Source of the DNA: Phoronis australis | Taxonomy: Eukaryota > Phoronida > Phoronidae | DNA: 24,923 bases | Assembly: GCA_002633005.1 (NCBI GenBank) | Contig: NMRA01000185.1 | Coordinates: forward strand, 343,921 to 368,843 | Reading direction: 5' to 3' | Part shown: positions 1 through 10,876 of the stretch, piece by piece | Numbering within the stretch: position 1 is the stretch's first letter | Layout of the letters: the number at the start of each line of letters is the position of its first letter | The notes under the pieces: model-generated | Seen by the model: the letters and a program-made list of their open reading frames with translations, nothing else | The model's database searches: none | What the model was told of the DNA's origin: nothing | Made by a program: the position numbers and the translations under genes

Positions 1-86
1 AATAATAGTGCCCATCCCAGTCTATGCATATGTACCCTGCACGGATTACGCGTAATCTATACACATACCCCTATTCACTACGAAGA

Positions 87-270
87 GCAGTTTGGCATAG
101 TGTCCTTCCTCTACTCAAGGTTGTGTTTTCAAGTCACACAGGGCACACTGCTTGTCACTTGATTCAAGTCCCTGGATCCTCAGCTCTGTTTCAACTAATA
201 AAGCATAAAGATGGTCCAAGGTGATCAGTGCGATGGGCCTTCCTGAGCAGCATGCATAGGTCTGGTACAA
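87..270 (+). mobile_element. tRNA-derived SINE, diverged copy 1
   Basis: This is a short interspersed element, recognised by alignment to the inverted copy at 7661-7854. Matching landmarks in order are the tRNA-like head (GGCATAGTGT at 94-103 for GGCCTAGTGT), a degraded B-box region (GTTTTCAAGTC near 126-136 for GGGTTCGAGTC), the body CCTCAGCTC...TAAAGCATAAA (178-210) and the tail AGGTGATCAGTGC (220-232), continuing to GGTCTGG.ACAA (259-270). The element is non-coding; such families are transcribed by RNA polymerase III and mobilised by a partner LINE. This copy has many substitutions and is presumably old. The 66-codon open frame at 24-224 runs through it and is not a gene. Confidence 0.75.
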
Positions 271-437
271 CAATATTTTAAACTAGTTTTGGAGATGTTG
301 GGAGGATATCTTATACCAGTATGTAGCTATGCCTTATTCTTGATATAATGGAATCACAGAAATGATAATTCCACTTTTCCCATAAATTTACATTTCGTCG
401 CGCAAAAGAGATGAATTTTCCTCGTTTCAGTTCAACG
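271..437. other. Anonymous sequence
   Basis: AT-rich with no repeat partner in the window and no coding signal that I can see. Confidence 0.4.
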
Positions 438-476
438 TGACCTTTGACCTCTCATTTGACCTTGACTTTGACCTTG
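438..476 (-). promoter_or_regulatory. Cluster of nuclear-receptor half-sites (DR1-like)
   Basis: The plus strand reads TGACCTTTGACCT at 438-450, which on the minus strand is AGGTCAAAGGTCA, a textbook direct repeat with one-base spacing. Further TTTGACCTTGA-type half-sites follow to 476, so about five half-sites lie within 40 bp. DR1 sites are bound by HNF4, RXR or COUP-TF class receptors in animals. Function here is inference; the run could also be a short tandem repeat of TTTGACCT. No gene start is visible nearby. Confidence 0.4.
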
Positions 477-1728
477 CATCCATTAAATATTGTCAGAAAT
501 GGACTCTCCATCCCAAAAAACATTGGAAACCATGAATTGCAGGATCCTACATAGTATCATATTCAGAGTGTGGAAATTAGGCGAAATTATAAAAAAGCTC
601 AAAGTTGCACAAAGTGTAGCCAAGTTAATTTTATTCTCCTAACCACATATAACAAACTTCCAAAAGAAAACTTTGCAGTAAACAACATTGCATTGTCAAC
701 TTTTTGGCAACCAGACTACTCCTATTCTTTTGGTTTATATCCATTTCACCAAGTACTAGTGAAAAGCCCTCCGGTGGACCTTCAGCTGAATAAAACAACA
801 AAATCCATAGTGTTGCTTGTCATTTTATTACAAATCGCTAATTCTCTACCCTGGGTAGAGTTTTATAGACTCGACAATCTCGCTAAGGAAGTTAGTGTGA
901 CCAGGTGCTTTGCTTGCAATGCATAATGGCGACATCTGGCGAAATCTTGAGAGTTCTTGCTGTTCTGGTGCTTCCTTTATATGTAATTTTACCACGTCGT
1001 CGGGATTTTCTGAGTCGGTGTTTTCAAGACAACTGTCGCAGTGATTGATCACTACCTTAGGATTTTAAAGAGACCATTGTAATACAAAATTCAAACTATG
1101 AGAAAAATACTAAACCCTTGATTTTTGTTTGAGTTAAAATTCGACTTGTTATCACAACAGCTACTGCGATTTTTCCAAATTTGCTGCTGAAATAGCTTTT
1201 GGGTAACGACTGTTTTTTTTTTCAAAACCGGATTTCCGTTTCACTCCCCGATGGGAACATGTGGTAAATTATTTTGATGCTCTTTATAGCATCCATCTAG
1301 GTGACATTTTCACAATATCTGTTAATGGCGTCTTCGCTAATGACTTCCTAACCAAAATTTCAAAAGCTTTTAATGTAAATTCAAAACGATTTTGGTCATA
1401 CCACCTTTTTGTGCGGGTTCAAAAAATGTCGATTTCCACTGCAGTGTTATTTGGCTGTTCTTGGTGAGTCGTGTGAAGACTTGAAATAAACACTTTTTCG
1501 CAAGAATTGACGTCACGGAGAATCTCTGAGCAACAGCATGTTTTCCGACATTTATCTGTTACCCACCTGCAACTTGAACAATGACTGTTCACACAAGTTG
1601 TTTCTAAAAATTTGACCCTCCTGTAACGTTTCGGCAAAAATGTATCACAACATGCAATTTTGCCCATCTTTTGAAAAAATATCTACATTAGTTGACACGT
1701 TATTGGAGACCCAAAGACTGAGCGACAC
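477..1728. other. No gene recognised
   Basis: AT-rich sequence with short open frames on both strands (for example 570-926 plus, 846-1052 minus, 1261-1467 plus). None shows a recognisable domain or convincing paired splice sites, and they are treated as chance frames. Confidence 0.5.
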
Positions 1729-2132
1729 CAGGGTCCGGTCTCTAATCTTTGTACTCGAAACGAACTCGAAATTTTTGGCAATTTCTCTGCTCCTTTTGTG
1801 CGAACTCAAGATAAGTGGTTATCAGAGTGTGTTCGAATGCATTATAGTTTATGCATACGAGTTTCTAGTCCAAGTTCGCCCTTGAAGACCCTGATATTCG
1901 TGCCACAAACTCGAGTAAAAACTTGAAATTTCGGCTTCAAACTCGAACTTTTAGCTTGTTGGGTTTATCAACTACAAACTAGGACTAATAAATTATCCAC
2001 TTAAATCACCATGTACTCGAGCACAGAATAATAGACATTTGCCTTGAGTTCGCACAAAAATAGAGAAGAAAATGCCAAACATAATTTCGGGTTCCATTTC
2101 GAGTAAAAAGATTAGAACCCGGGCGCGGGAGG
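1729..2132. mobile_element. Foldback/MITE-like element of ~400 bp with ~110 bp imperfect terminal inverted repeats
   Basis: The left and right ends are inverted copies. AATCTTTGTACTCGAAA at 1744-1760 pairs with 2097-2113 (16 of 17), and TTGTGCGAACTCAAG at 1796-1810 pairs exactly with 2043-2057. The outer ends carry GGTCCGG / CCCGGGCGC. The arms run roughly 1731-1840 and 2020-2130. The middle (about 1860-2010) contains repeated CTCGAGTAAAA/ACTCGAA words. A second, left-truncated copy sits at 13199-13485, so this is a dispersed family and not a single hairpin. It has no coding capacity. A non-autonomous DNA transposon is the likely class; I could not define a target-site duplication. Confidence 0.75.
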
Positions 2133-2732
2133 CTGTTTCGTGAAAAATGCCTTAAAGCTTACGTCAGGAATTGGTCTTACCTTCACGCAACTATTTCTGA
2201 AAATTAATAAAATCTCACTTAAGCAAAACGCAACGTCTCCTAGATTATTCAAATTACTGATAGTCACAGACATACTGTCTGTAAATTATGCCTAGAGTCT
2301 GGTGCGTTCATAATTAAGCCTACTTAGCTAAACCCTTTTTCTGCAATTGTGAACTGGGAGTGTAAGACCAAATCTCTGTCTTCAGTTTTACTTATTTTTA
2401 TGATACAGACCTCAGGACCCAGCCGACCATCCTATCAAATTCATGTTCATGTTACGTTTGGGTTATGTACATAACTGTTCCGAATTTGGTTTAAATATGC
2501 TTCAACCCTGAGACCCCCCATGTACGCCCACGGGCAAGAAATTTTCCGAATGCAAACACATAGGCTAACGTTTTGGAATGGAATTTTTTAGTCCAGGCGA
2601 AATGAAGTCTCAGCGTGCGACAGATCAAAAAATCTTCGTGAGAAACAGTTTGTTTATGTCACAAGTCTGATTTATCAACAATTGTGTTTTTATGCATCTT
2701 TCGTTTGTATTCCCCCGTTTCCGATCGAAACT
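2133..2732. other. No gene recognised
   Basis: AT-rich anonymous sequence; no repeat partner or domain seen. Confidence 0.45.
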
Positions 2733-2794
2733 ATTTATGTTAAGTATTTATGTTAAGTATTTATTTTAAGTATTTATGTTAAGTATTTATGTTC
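2733..2794. repeat. 13-bp tandem repeat, ~4.8 units
   Basis: The unit ATTTATGTTAAGT is repeated at 2733, 2746, 2759 (one substitution, ATTTATTTTAAGT) and 2772, with a partial fifth unit from 2785. It is a short AT-rich minisatellite. Confidence 0.95.
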
Positions 2795-3574
2795 GGGCTT
2801 ACTTTTGAGATACTGGACAGGAAAAATGGACATGAAACTTTTTTCGACAGTCTGCCAACAGAGTCCACACAAACGTCCTCAAATCGCTGCTGTCTTGTAC
2901 TTGATCCTCAACCACTTTCTAATGAAGTATGCAGATAGTTATTTGATTTGCGTATTTGTTGATTTATTTATCCACTTTGACAATTTGTCTATCGTTATTT
3001 TATAGTCGGAGAAAGGAAGCCGTCGTTCTAGGTCATTGTTTTTAACCTGACTTATAATAAAATTGACTCGCCATGACCTGCGTAGCTACACGTCCAAAAC
3101 TCCACGCTAGACTATTCTTATGTAAAGTAGAATGTACACAAACTCCTACAATAATTGGACAAACAACTTGAAAACAAAAATGTAATTTGAAGCACGGTTT
3201 ACAGTGTCAGATTTTTATACACTTCAACAATAATTTTATTGAGCGGCGGTGTGTTCAATGGCACGAAAATATCCAGCTACGGGCTGAGCTGTGTGTCTCG
3301 AGTGAAATTTACCTCACGCCTTCATTGCAGTGCGCGAGGTTACAACAAGTGAGCTAGAGAGATGTTGTTTGTAGGTGAGGAAATACTCAATTTTTATTAG
3401 CTTCCCGAGGCAAAATGTTCACGATTTATTTTGCCGCAGACGTGAATTCATTTACATATGATTTGCGTAACTCTCCGTTTGAAACTTATTAGTCAATGAA
3501 GGATAATCAGGAAGTAGTTGTGACTGACTTAATGACAATAATGAAAAAATAATTGCATGTCTTTTATCACACGT
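2795..3574. other. No gene recognised
   Basis: Anonymous sequence; the open frame 2805-3005 has no recognisable feature. Confidence 0.45.
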
Positions 3575-3775
3575 GTACTTGTCGGGCATGTAGGCCCATT
3601 TCCCTGACCACTTGTTACCAGTTTTTTTTTCCTTTATGAGTATATAGTTAAAACCGAGCTGAGGAGCTAGAAACCTGACTCAAGGGTCTAACAGTGTGGT
3701 CCAATGAGACACGAATTAAACCACGACCTCGAGTAAAGAAAGCGGGCACCCATCATACTAGGCCACATTGCCCTG
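3575..3775 (-). mobile_element. tRNA-derived SINE, copy 2
   Basis: Minus-strand copy of the family at 7661-7854. The head on the minus strand reads GTGGCCTAGTATGATGGGTG (from about 3768 downward), a tRNA A-box-like start, followed by CTCGAGGTCGTGG and a damaged B box (GGTTTAATTCGTGTCTC; small insertion). The body AGGTTTCTAGCTCCTCAGCT and CGGTTTTAACTATA is nearly identical to copy 3. The tail is more diverged and has picked up a T-rich run (3621-3632), and its outer limit is approximate. Confidence 0.85.
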
Positions 3776-3925
3776 TGACTGACTTAACGAGACATTTAGT
3801 AGTCGTCATTGCGTACGTTTGTGAAAACAAAATCTGAGGACTTCTTGGCCAAATTTAAATTTTTTTATCTCATCTTCGAGTTCGAATGTGTTTCGGACAG
3901 TGGAATTTCTGTTTTAATTGATAAT

Positions 3926-3979
3926 ATATGGGTCATTTATAGTATATGGGTCATTTATAATATATGGGCCATTTTTAAT
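3926..3979. repeat. 18-bp tandem repeat, 3 units
   Basis: ATATGGGTCATTTATAGT at 3926-3943, 3944-3961 and 3962-3979, with small substitutions in units 2 and 3. It lies in an open frame (3809-4078) where it would encode IWVIYS-type repeats, but nothing else supports coding. Confidence 0.95.
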
Positions 3980-5187
3980 TTCTGCTCCACTAAACGAGAC
4001 AATCCATTTGAACGTCAAGTGAGTTTCCTCAGTGGAAAGAGAACATATTTTTACGATGACTACGTATTATTCAAATAACTGGGACTACGTCTAAACAAGT
4101 TTGAATCGCCCCTCAGGGGGCAACTATTGGCGCGTACCAGAAGAAACTGGAAAAACGCGAAAAAAAAACGCCAATGCTTGGAAAAGGATGAAGTGGAGAC
4201 TTAATACCCACAACACACACCAGAAATTTATTTTCGCGTTACAACTGAAAATAAATCGAATTTTGACAAGTTAGTGGAAATGTTAATGTGACGAAGTGTG
4301 CGATTTGGGGATCACAAAGAGTATGCGAGGTTTTTAGTTCCTTAAAAATGATGATATTTCCATCATGTTTATAATGAACGTATTCTCGGGAAAAAGGGAT
4401 TTTTTAAACTCTTTCAATAAACAATACAAACAAACCACGTTTGTGAGATATTTTGTAATGAAAACTATTTTCTGATTTACGTGACTTTACAGTCATTAAG
4501 TTATGATTTTTGGAATATTAGTCTTACAAATTTTAGTCAATTTTTATTACTAAAGCTATTATATAACTAATTTAACCAACTTTCCTATTTATAGGAACGA
4601 ATTTAAGGGTAACATGTACTTTTTTCGGTGACTTGGGGTGACTTTGGCGAAGCGGGCATAAAGGATCGACTCAGAGAAACAAAACTTCTGAAAAAAGTAG
4701 AAAACGAGACAAAAGTCCACTAAACAGAAAGAAACTACCAAAATTCAGCGAACGCACAATTCATAGCTCTGAACGTACCCCGTGAATCATGGTAAACGGT
4801 CTATATTCTCAAAGGTTTGGAGCCCCTTCATTTTTAGGCCGGGTGCGCCCATGTGACTGCCTAAAATGAAGTATCAGACTTGTCGTGTTGTGCAGCAGAT
4901 AATAAAAATAATGTAGTCGTTTCGTAGATTTGGCGCAGAAGGGCTATATACTAGTAAACAGGCAGTGCATTAAAACAGACATAGGACAAAATTGTGCACG
5001 GCGTTATCTGAAATAAATGAAGGAATAGAAGTGTTTGTGAAATCGTAAAAGCAAATTGGAACTTTCCTCTAAAGAATTCAGTCACTAGGAGAGCACCAAA
5101 CGTCATTTTTGGAACTCACAGAATGAGTGCATCGCTCTTGTCTACAAGGTACTCTCTGTCTTCAAGCAAAACTTCTCATCTGAAAAG
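3980..5187. other. No gene recognised
   Basis: AT-rich anonymous sequence with long A/T runs; no repeat partner in the window and no domain recognised. Confidence 0.45.
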
Positions 5188-5198
5188 TTACGACTTAC

Positions 5199-5382
5199 CA
5201 ATGCTGTGCTTTGCAAACGTGTTTTTCCAGCATCCTTTCACTCCCGCATCTTGATTCAACCCACGCTTCCTTGTTTGAACATTACGCGTGTGGAGACAGA
5301 CTGGAGGATGACTGGTGGCTGTTCGCGAGAAGAATTCGGGAACGTTTACGGGCAGCATGTCATTAGCGACGGCGCTAAACAA
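5199..5382 (-). CDS. Possible coding exon ending at a consensus splice donor (unrecognised)
   Basis: On the minus strand a frame opens with ATG at 5382, runs 61 codons without a stop and reaches TTG|GTAAGT (donor bases 5198-5193), a perfect animal 5' splice site. The stretch is more GC-rich than its surroundings. The predicted peptide starts MFSAVANDMLPVNVPEFF and is basic toward its end; it matches no family I know. The plus strand of the same interval is also open (5206-5403), so chance openness is a real alternative. No downstream exon could be identified. Low confidence. Confidence 0.2.
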
Positions 5383-5403
5383 GCTTTGAGATCTCTATTT
5401 TAA

Positions 5404-6173
5404 ACTAGCCAAATGAAATTCTAAGCAATGTGTTCACCCACTCTCTCTTCAGGCAAGCAATTTCTCTTAAAATATTTATTAATCAAGACAAATGTCAACA
5501 CCAAACTCAATCAAATACGTTGTTCGTGTTATTCCCTAATGCCTGTATCTGACTTTGGGAAAAAGACTTTGGTAATGAGGAAATGATCAAATATCAATAA
5601 AATTCCTATTTATATCAAAAGTCGCCGCTAACGTGACGTGAAAAGGACGTAAGAAAATAATTTCATACATAAAATCGCAAATCTGGTCGTTTGTATATTG
5701 AGAATACTTACCCGAGTTTTAAAGCTTTCCCATCATGTGCATAATAATATATTCATTGCAAACACACTGGAGCATATCATTAATATGGCAATCAAAATTT
5801 TATTCACAATTATGGACCTCAAATAGCATGCCTCATCACAATAACGGCATTTCAATAAATTTGTAAAAATACAGTAGATTTACTTTCCGTTGTAACAGGA
5901 AATAAATGTGCCTTTTGAATTATCAAAAATCGTGTCTCTAACTCATTCCATTCCAAAGGTACGAGGTTTTCGTTTAAAATTGTGGTTTTTGTGCTTTTCC
6001 GTTTCTATAAAAACGCACACCTAGCGGAAAAGTTGGGCCAAAAATGTTGCGGCGTCAAGCGTTTCCTGAGGCTGTATCGAGAGATATCTCCAAGTAACCG
6101 CCAATATTTTTCACTCAGGAAAAAATAATCAAATCGAAAACTTAAGTACTTTTTCTGGTTCCCAAACAAAGAC
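5404..6173. other. No gene recognised
   Basis: AT-rich anonymous sequence without visible repeats. Confidence 0.45.
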
Positions 6174-6174
6174 T

Positions 6175-6225
<51 letters not shown>
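6174..6225. repeat. (TG)n microsatellite
   Basis: About 24 TG dinucleotides with one early interruption (TGTATG). The open frames crossing it on both strands are low-complexity artefacts. Confidence 0.98.
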
Positions 6226-6228
<3 letters not shown>

Positions 6229-6237
6229 AAGGAACGT

Positions 6238-6663
6238 AAAAGCCCGTAAAAATATCTTTCAAACAATTCCTGACGAAAGTGCCATGTCGCAATGTCTAGT
6301 ACAGGGTAATTCATTTTTCCCTGGGAGGAAATTTCCAGAAAAAATCTCAAAATTCACGGTTTTGGAAACACGCGCGAAGGAAAACTATGTGGTAACCACA
6401 GAGTTTCTAATCTCTTTCCCACTTATGATAAATGCGCGCGTGCGCTCACAGTCAGTTTGAAGTCGCTTGAGGTCAAAGGTCATATTTTCCATATAAGTTA
6501 AATGTGCTACGCCTGTCTTGCCATACCAAATAAGGAGACGTGCTTTGCCTTGTGGGAGAAAAATCGACGAAGTGGAGAGCAGTTGACAGATGTTTTTTTT
6601 TTAAATTTGAAACTAAAAGAAAATGCTTTGATATCAACAGAAATTAAAAATCTTTACAAACAA
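6238..6663 (-). repeat. Interspersed repeat R1, copy 1
   Basis: This ~425 bp segment aligns along most of its length with 12618-13060 (same strand) and in reverse with 20833-21220. Shared landmarks are AAACAATTCCTG (6262-6273), GGAAATTTCCAGAAAA (6328-6343), a palindrome centred on 6394, GCTTGAGGTCAAAGGTCA (6465-6482), CCAAATAAGGAGACGTGC (6526-6543) and TTGTGGGAGAA (6550-6560). Orientation is set by the exon-like stretch that precedes copies 2 and 3. That stretch and the 141 bp array are absent here, so this copy is 5'-truncated. No protein is encoded. Confidence 0.85.
6470..6482 (+). promoter_or_regulatory. DR1 nuclear-receptor motif inside R1 copy 1
   Basis: AGGTCAAAGGTCA is an exact direct repeat of AGGTCA with one spacer base. 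It is conserved exactly in R1 copy 2 (12848-12860) and with one change in copy 3 (21031-21043). Binding by an HNF4/RXR-type receptor is inference. Confidence 0.45.
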
Positions 6664-6731
6664 CACATGTTTTAAAACAAGTTATAAAGAAGTCAATGGT
6701 ACCTACAGGGTAGTCCCAAAGAAATCGGTCC

Positions 6732-7650
6732 CATATTTCCCTTTTGAATAACTTGTGATTTGGCTGCGGGGTTTCAGTTTCAACCGATTTCTCCCATTAA
6801 TATTATAGAAGTAATCAATTCCTTTCCACCTAATTCTACCTACGGTCATGATGGCACATTCATGAAAATAACAAAATATCTAAGTAATATACTAATTAAG
6901 CAGTCTATTTCGAAAGAATTTCCGAGACAATATCAAAATTGTCAAGATTCTTCTTGTATATTAAAAATGATCTGTTCTTGTTAGATAATCCCAACATGTT
7001 TTCCAAGATTTGAAAAAGTCATTTACAATCGGCTGTACGATCATTTGAAAATTAATTGTTTGCTGTATACCTCCCAGTATGTTTTCCGTGGGTGGCATTC
7101 TACACAATTGGCCCTAATTGAAATCACGTATTGAATTGTCGAGGTTATACCTTCGGTTACCTTAATTGATCTTTCTAAAGCATTTGACTCCATAAGTCGT
7201 CCTATTCTAATTGATAAGATGAAATGTCTTTGGTTTTTGAGCAGCCATCTTTCGAACCATTCTCGGTATGTTTAGATAAACAACATTAAGTTTAACACAG
7301 TTCCAATTCTGCGGGGTGTCCCTCAGGGATCTGCACTGGGTACATTAGTTTCATAATTTATATGAACCGTATTGCTGACGATACAACTATTATTATTGGC
7401 ATTTATAGCTCATTATCTGATCATAAATCTCTTGCTATTTCTCGTTAGCTTAATAGAGAAATCGCTTCCTGGTTCAATGTAAATGGACTGGTTTTGAACA
7501 CAGCACAGGCAAAGTAAATGTTTTTCCTCAACCAACTAAATGTTAAGATGACTTTTAGTTTACGTTTAATAACTTGTGCATTGAAAGACACAGTTGTTTT
7601 AATTTACTTAGTATGTCTATTCTTGATAATAAAAAATATTTGCAAGAGGT
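6732..7650 (+). pseudogene. Decayed non-LTR retrotransposon (LINE), reverse transcriptase fragment 1
   Basis: Conceptual translation across frameshifts shows the order of a LINE reverse transcriptase. There is an N-terminal segment with PISPINIIEVINSFPPNS and a YGHDG motif (near 6785-6853), then FEKVIYNRLYDHLKIN...LLYTSQYVFR (about 7010-7090). Motif A IDLSKAFDS is at 7165-7191 with the catalytic Asp retained, followed by GVPQGSALG (about 7314-7340). IADDTT at 7371-7388 corresponds to the (F/Y)ADD catalytic motif. SWFNVNGLVLN (7469-7501) and LCIERHSCFNLLS (7571-7609) mark the thumb and C-terminal side. In-frame stops, frameshifts and a deletion just before ADD show it is dead. There is no endonuclease, and the 3' side abuts a SINE. 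It resembles CR1/Jockey-type elements; the exact clade is not resolved. Confidence 0.9.
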
Positions 7651-7660
7651 CTGATTCACA

Positions 7661-7854
7661 TTGTCCCAGACGTACGCAGGCCGCGGATGTGGGCCCCTTG
7701 CACTGATCACCTGGAGCCATTTTATGCTTTATAGTTAAAACCGAGCTGAGGAGCTAGAAACCTGACAAAGGGTTTTGCAGTGCAACCTAGTGAGACTCGA
7801 ACCCACGACCTCGAGTAAAGAAAGTGAGCACTCACCACACTAGGCCCCACTGCC
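7661..7854 (-). mobile_element. tRNA-derived SINE, copy 3 (best preserved)
   Basis: Read on the minus strand, the element starts GGCAGTGGGGCCTAGTGTGG (7854 downward), a tRNA-like 5' end with an A-box-like stretch. Then come CTCGAGGTCGTGGG and the B box GGGTTCGAGTCTC, close to the Pol III consensus GGTTCGANNCC. A tRNA-unrelated body follows (AGGTTTCTAGCTCCTCAGCT, ACTATAAAGCATAAAATGG) and a tail AGGTGATCAGTGC...GGGCCC. Two more copies are at 87-270 and 3575-3775. It lies directly 3' of the decayed LINE at 6732-7650 in inverted orientation, so it either inserted there or marks its truncation point. Confidence 0.88.
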
Positions 7855-9168
7855 TCCTCTGTTCATGATAATCTTCACATACTGATTTAAAATCGAAAAT
7901 TGTGTTAGTTGAAAAATGACCGAGAGTGACTGTTTCCTTTACCACTGTACCTTTTGGTCTGTTTGCAAGCTAGTTACAGCATGCGCTGACGGAAGCCGTT
8001 GCAGCAATTGCCGGGTATTTGCATCACTTTCGCGATATGGTGATGAAAAAATGCACTTGCCGATCTAGAACGGTTTTGTCCAATTTGTTTTTGCCTGTGA
8101 CTGAAATTTGATGTACGTTCACGATGAATCAGGGTACTTATCGTTGACAGTTCGAGGTGCGACACATTCACTATTTCAACTTACAACGCGTCATAGGAAA
8201 AGAAATACCAAAAATTTGGACAAAGGAAATTGAATTTGTATAAAGGGAATCAAAATGTGAATGAAAAGCGATTTTACACTCAGGTGGCGTGAACGTGTTT
8301 TCAGGGACAACATGGCCGGTGTCACGGGAAAAACGATTCCCTGGGAAATAAGTTTCCACGTAATTAGAACTTGCCTGAAGCACTCGTGGCGGAATACAGT
8401 CACCACGTTGCATTATAAAACAAATACACTAGAGAGGAAATGATACTGTTTTTAAGATCAGAACTTTAAGCAAATCTAATACGCTAACGAGATTTGTAAG
8501 CAAGTGGGTGAGAAAGCGTGCACCGTTTACCCCCGGAGTTTCTAGCGAGGACCTGGGCACATCAAAGCTTTGATGGGACCGTCACATACTGAAGGGAACT
8601 ACTTGCTATTCACGGACTTGGCTGAACCATAGACCTCTAGCTCCAGAATGCCAACTCCCGCGCGTGACCTATGCACGCTTTATTAGAGCTTGCAACCTCG
8701 AGACTAGCCGCGAGAATTTGCACTGAGAATTTCCAGCCTGCTCGGCCTGCTTCATCGAGGTTGTGGGTATCAAATCGAGCCTAGTTTCATTGCTTCAGTT
8801 GCATTTTATTTTTATTGTTCATCGAGCGTGACTCTTGATGTGCGGCTTGATACAATTAGCGATTTCTCGGCAAAACTAATCAACAAACCCGACAATTACA
8901 CAGGACATTTTTAGAAGCACCGACCTGTGGCCCTGGGTGGATGACGGGAGTAGTTTGGCGTCTGATATCTTTTCAGCTCCACTCCTAGAGTGACTGATTC
9001 GACAACCTATCATAGTACATGCCAGAAGTTTTTCAACAAGACATTTTGGTGTTAAATTCATGTTGCGATATTTAACGGTAAGAAGTAACATTTTGCCTAA
9101 ATGAAAAGTTTAGGCCCATGTGTGTTTACGTAACTTTCGAAATTTTGCTCATAATTTCTCAAGTAAAT
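7855..9168. other. No gene recognised
   Basis: Mixed AT-rich sequence. Open frames exist at 7974-8171 minus, 8171-8413 minus, 8261-8443 plus and 8876-9091 minus, but overlapping frames on both strands, no domains and no clear splice pairs argue against any one of them. Confidence 0.45.
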
Positions 9169-9231
9169 GTGTGTTTGTGTTTGTGTGGGGGGTGCGTGCG
9201 TGCGTGCGTGCGTGTGTGCGTGCGTGTGTGT
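9169..9231. repeat. (TG)n/(TGCG)n microsatellite
   Basis: TGTGTTTGTG leads into GGGGGG and then a run of TGCG tetranucleotides (about 9188-9226) ending in TGTGTGTG. Alternating purine-pyrimidine sequence of this kind can adopt Z-DNA. Cysteine/valine-rich frames across it are artefacts. Confidence 0.97.
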
Positions 9232-9899
9232 ACTACTGTTTTCAGTTTTTTCTATAATTCATTTGTGCAATGTTTACGTGTTGCCCAGATGCTGTTTTTT
9301 ATTAATTCAATTTCTGAGAAGTAGGCCTATTGTTATCTGTAGTATTTATCTGCACCCGAGACATAAATTTTAAAAAAATTAAAGTTCATTTGGCAAAAGA
9401 ACCCACTCCAGTACTTCATGTTGCTGACAGCAAACAGTGTATTTGCCAATTGCCCCGCTCTTGGTGGACTGTCCCACTTTTATTTTTTTCTTCCACTCCT
9501 CCACACAGTCTAAATGACCCGCTTTTTGACACACGAATTGTCAAGTTATCATATATAATATTAAAATTTCCTAGGCGACGAAGCCATATTTTCCGCTCGA
9601 CTAAAAAGAAAAACACGGACGTTTCATGAGTTTTTGCGGTACCCGCAACTTCCCATTGAACTATAAACATCAACAAAAAACTCTGCCGAGCATTTTTTGG
9701 TGTTACATCTCCCGTTCGACAAAATACGCTGTATAAGAGAAATTAGCGAATAGATTTTCTTCAGCAGGTAAGCAGCGAGCATTAATTTGTGAATCGGTAA
9801 TGACGGGTTATTGACAGTTTGGTCACAATCGCATCATTAGTGAATGTCTCCCTTTCACCACAAGATGCTTTTCCTTTAATTCTGTACTTGTTTCCAACA
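9232..9899. other. No gene recognised
   Basis: Anonymous sequence. Open frames at 9330-9629 plus and 9416-9676 minus overlap antisense and match nothing known to me. The right part may hold unreadable remnants of the LINE endonuclease that becomes recognisable from about 9900. Confidence 0.4.
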
Positions 9900-10691
9900 A
9901 CCTTATTCAGCTGACAAACGAAGCAACAAGGATAACAAACTACTCTTGAAAGTCGTGCCTATGACCTTTGCATACCCAATGATCTCGAACCCGTATCGTT
10001 TGTTGAAATGGCTCCCCCAGTCGGCAATTGTGAGCATCATGTCATCTTCACAACGTTATAGAACAGTTGCACTTATCTTTGGTTCAGAAAAACAATGGCT
10101 TTACAATCAAGCAAACCTAACTGGCCTCCCAGACGAGGTCAAAAATGCAAATTGAGGCGATATAGCACAGAACAGTGGCAATGATCAAGCTACGGCACTC
10201 TTTACTGAAAACCAACAAAAAGAAAAAATTATCTAGCAAATACAAACACAAACAACCCTGTAGTATTTGCCAAATATAAAGAACATTACATTTAGTCGAG
10301 AATCTAATTAGTCAACTTAAGGACAACCACAGCATGCCACTTGTCAACGCAATCAAAAAGTCATTAAAACAACTCTTGGGACTACTCGAAATTAACTATC
10401 AAATTAATGGGAAAAACAAGACTGAAACAACACCGCTTCTAAAATGCCCGGATATAAACCAAAGAGCAGAATCCCGAATTAAGAAGGCAAATATTTTCTG
10501 CAGATGCTTCTCAAGAGTAGGCCACGTAACGCGAGCTCCTCCCTGTTCTTATGCAACTCTTGACAGTCGGTCCAACAGTATCATTACACAGATCACCACA
10601 ACTTCGGCAGAAGTAAGAAAATTTATCAAAGAGTAAACAAATTTGAAGGATCTGACGGTATAGAAAACGACATGGGCATAATGGAAACCTA

Positions 10692-10876
10692 GGACCCGTT
10701 CCAAGAATCCAACTTAGTTTCTTTCTTGACTTAAGTCGATGATTTGTCTCTACCTCCAAACTTAAAAACTTCCACATCTGGAAAGGGCTTAAGAAAAGCT
10801 TTTAAAAGTTGTATCTTAAAATTGACTCAAGTTTTAGGTTTGTCTTAGCAAAGTCAGTTTTCTTGGAACGGGCCCC
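10692..10876. mobile_element. MITE (185 bp) inserted into LINE 2
   Basis: The left end GGACCCGTTCCAAGAA (10692-10707) is the reverse complement of the right end TTCTTGGAACGGGCCC (10860-10875) with one mismatch. Weaker pairing continues inward (ACTTAG...TTGACTTAAGTC against GACTCAAGTTTTAGG). There is no coding capacity. The LINE linker stops at 10690 and RT sequence resumes at about 10880, so the insertion postdates the LINE. No clear target-site duplication is visible, so I do not assign a superfamily. Confidence 0.85.

Noticed and set aside
438-476. A fourth R1 copy, because of the shared DR1 motif
   Set aside because: Sequence on either side of the motif does not align with R1.
6005-6460. 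Open frames with long THTHTH or VCVCVC runs on both strands
   Set aside because: They are translations of the (TG)n microsatellite, with no supporting sequence outside it.
7740-7854. Functional tRNA gene (A and B boxes on the minus strand)
   Set aside because: The cloverleaf arms do not pair well, the sequence continues into a non-tRNA body, and two diverged copies exist; it is a SINE head.
9118-9373. Cysteine-rich small proteins (MCVCVCVGG-type)
   Set aside because: Produced by the TG/TGCG repeat; no signal peptide or conserved cysteine spacing.
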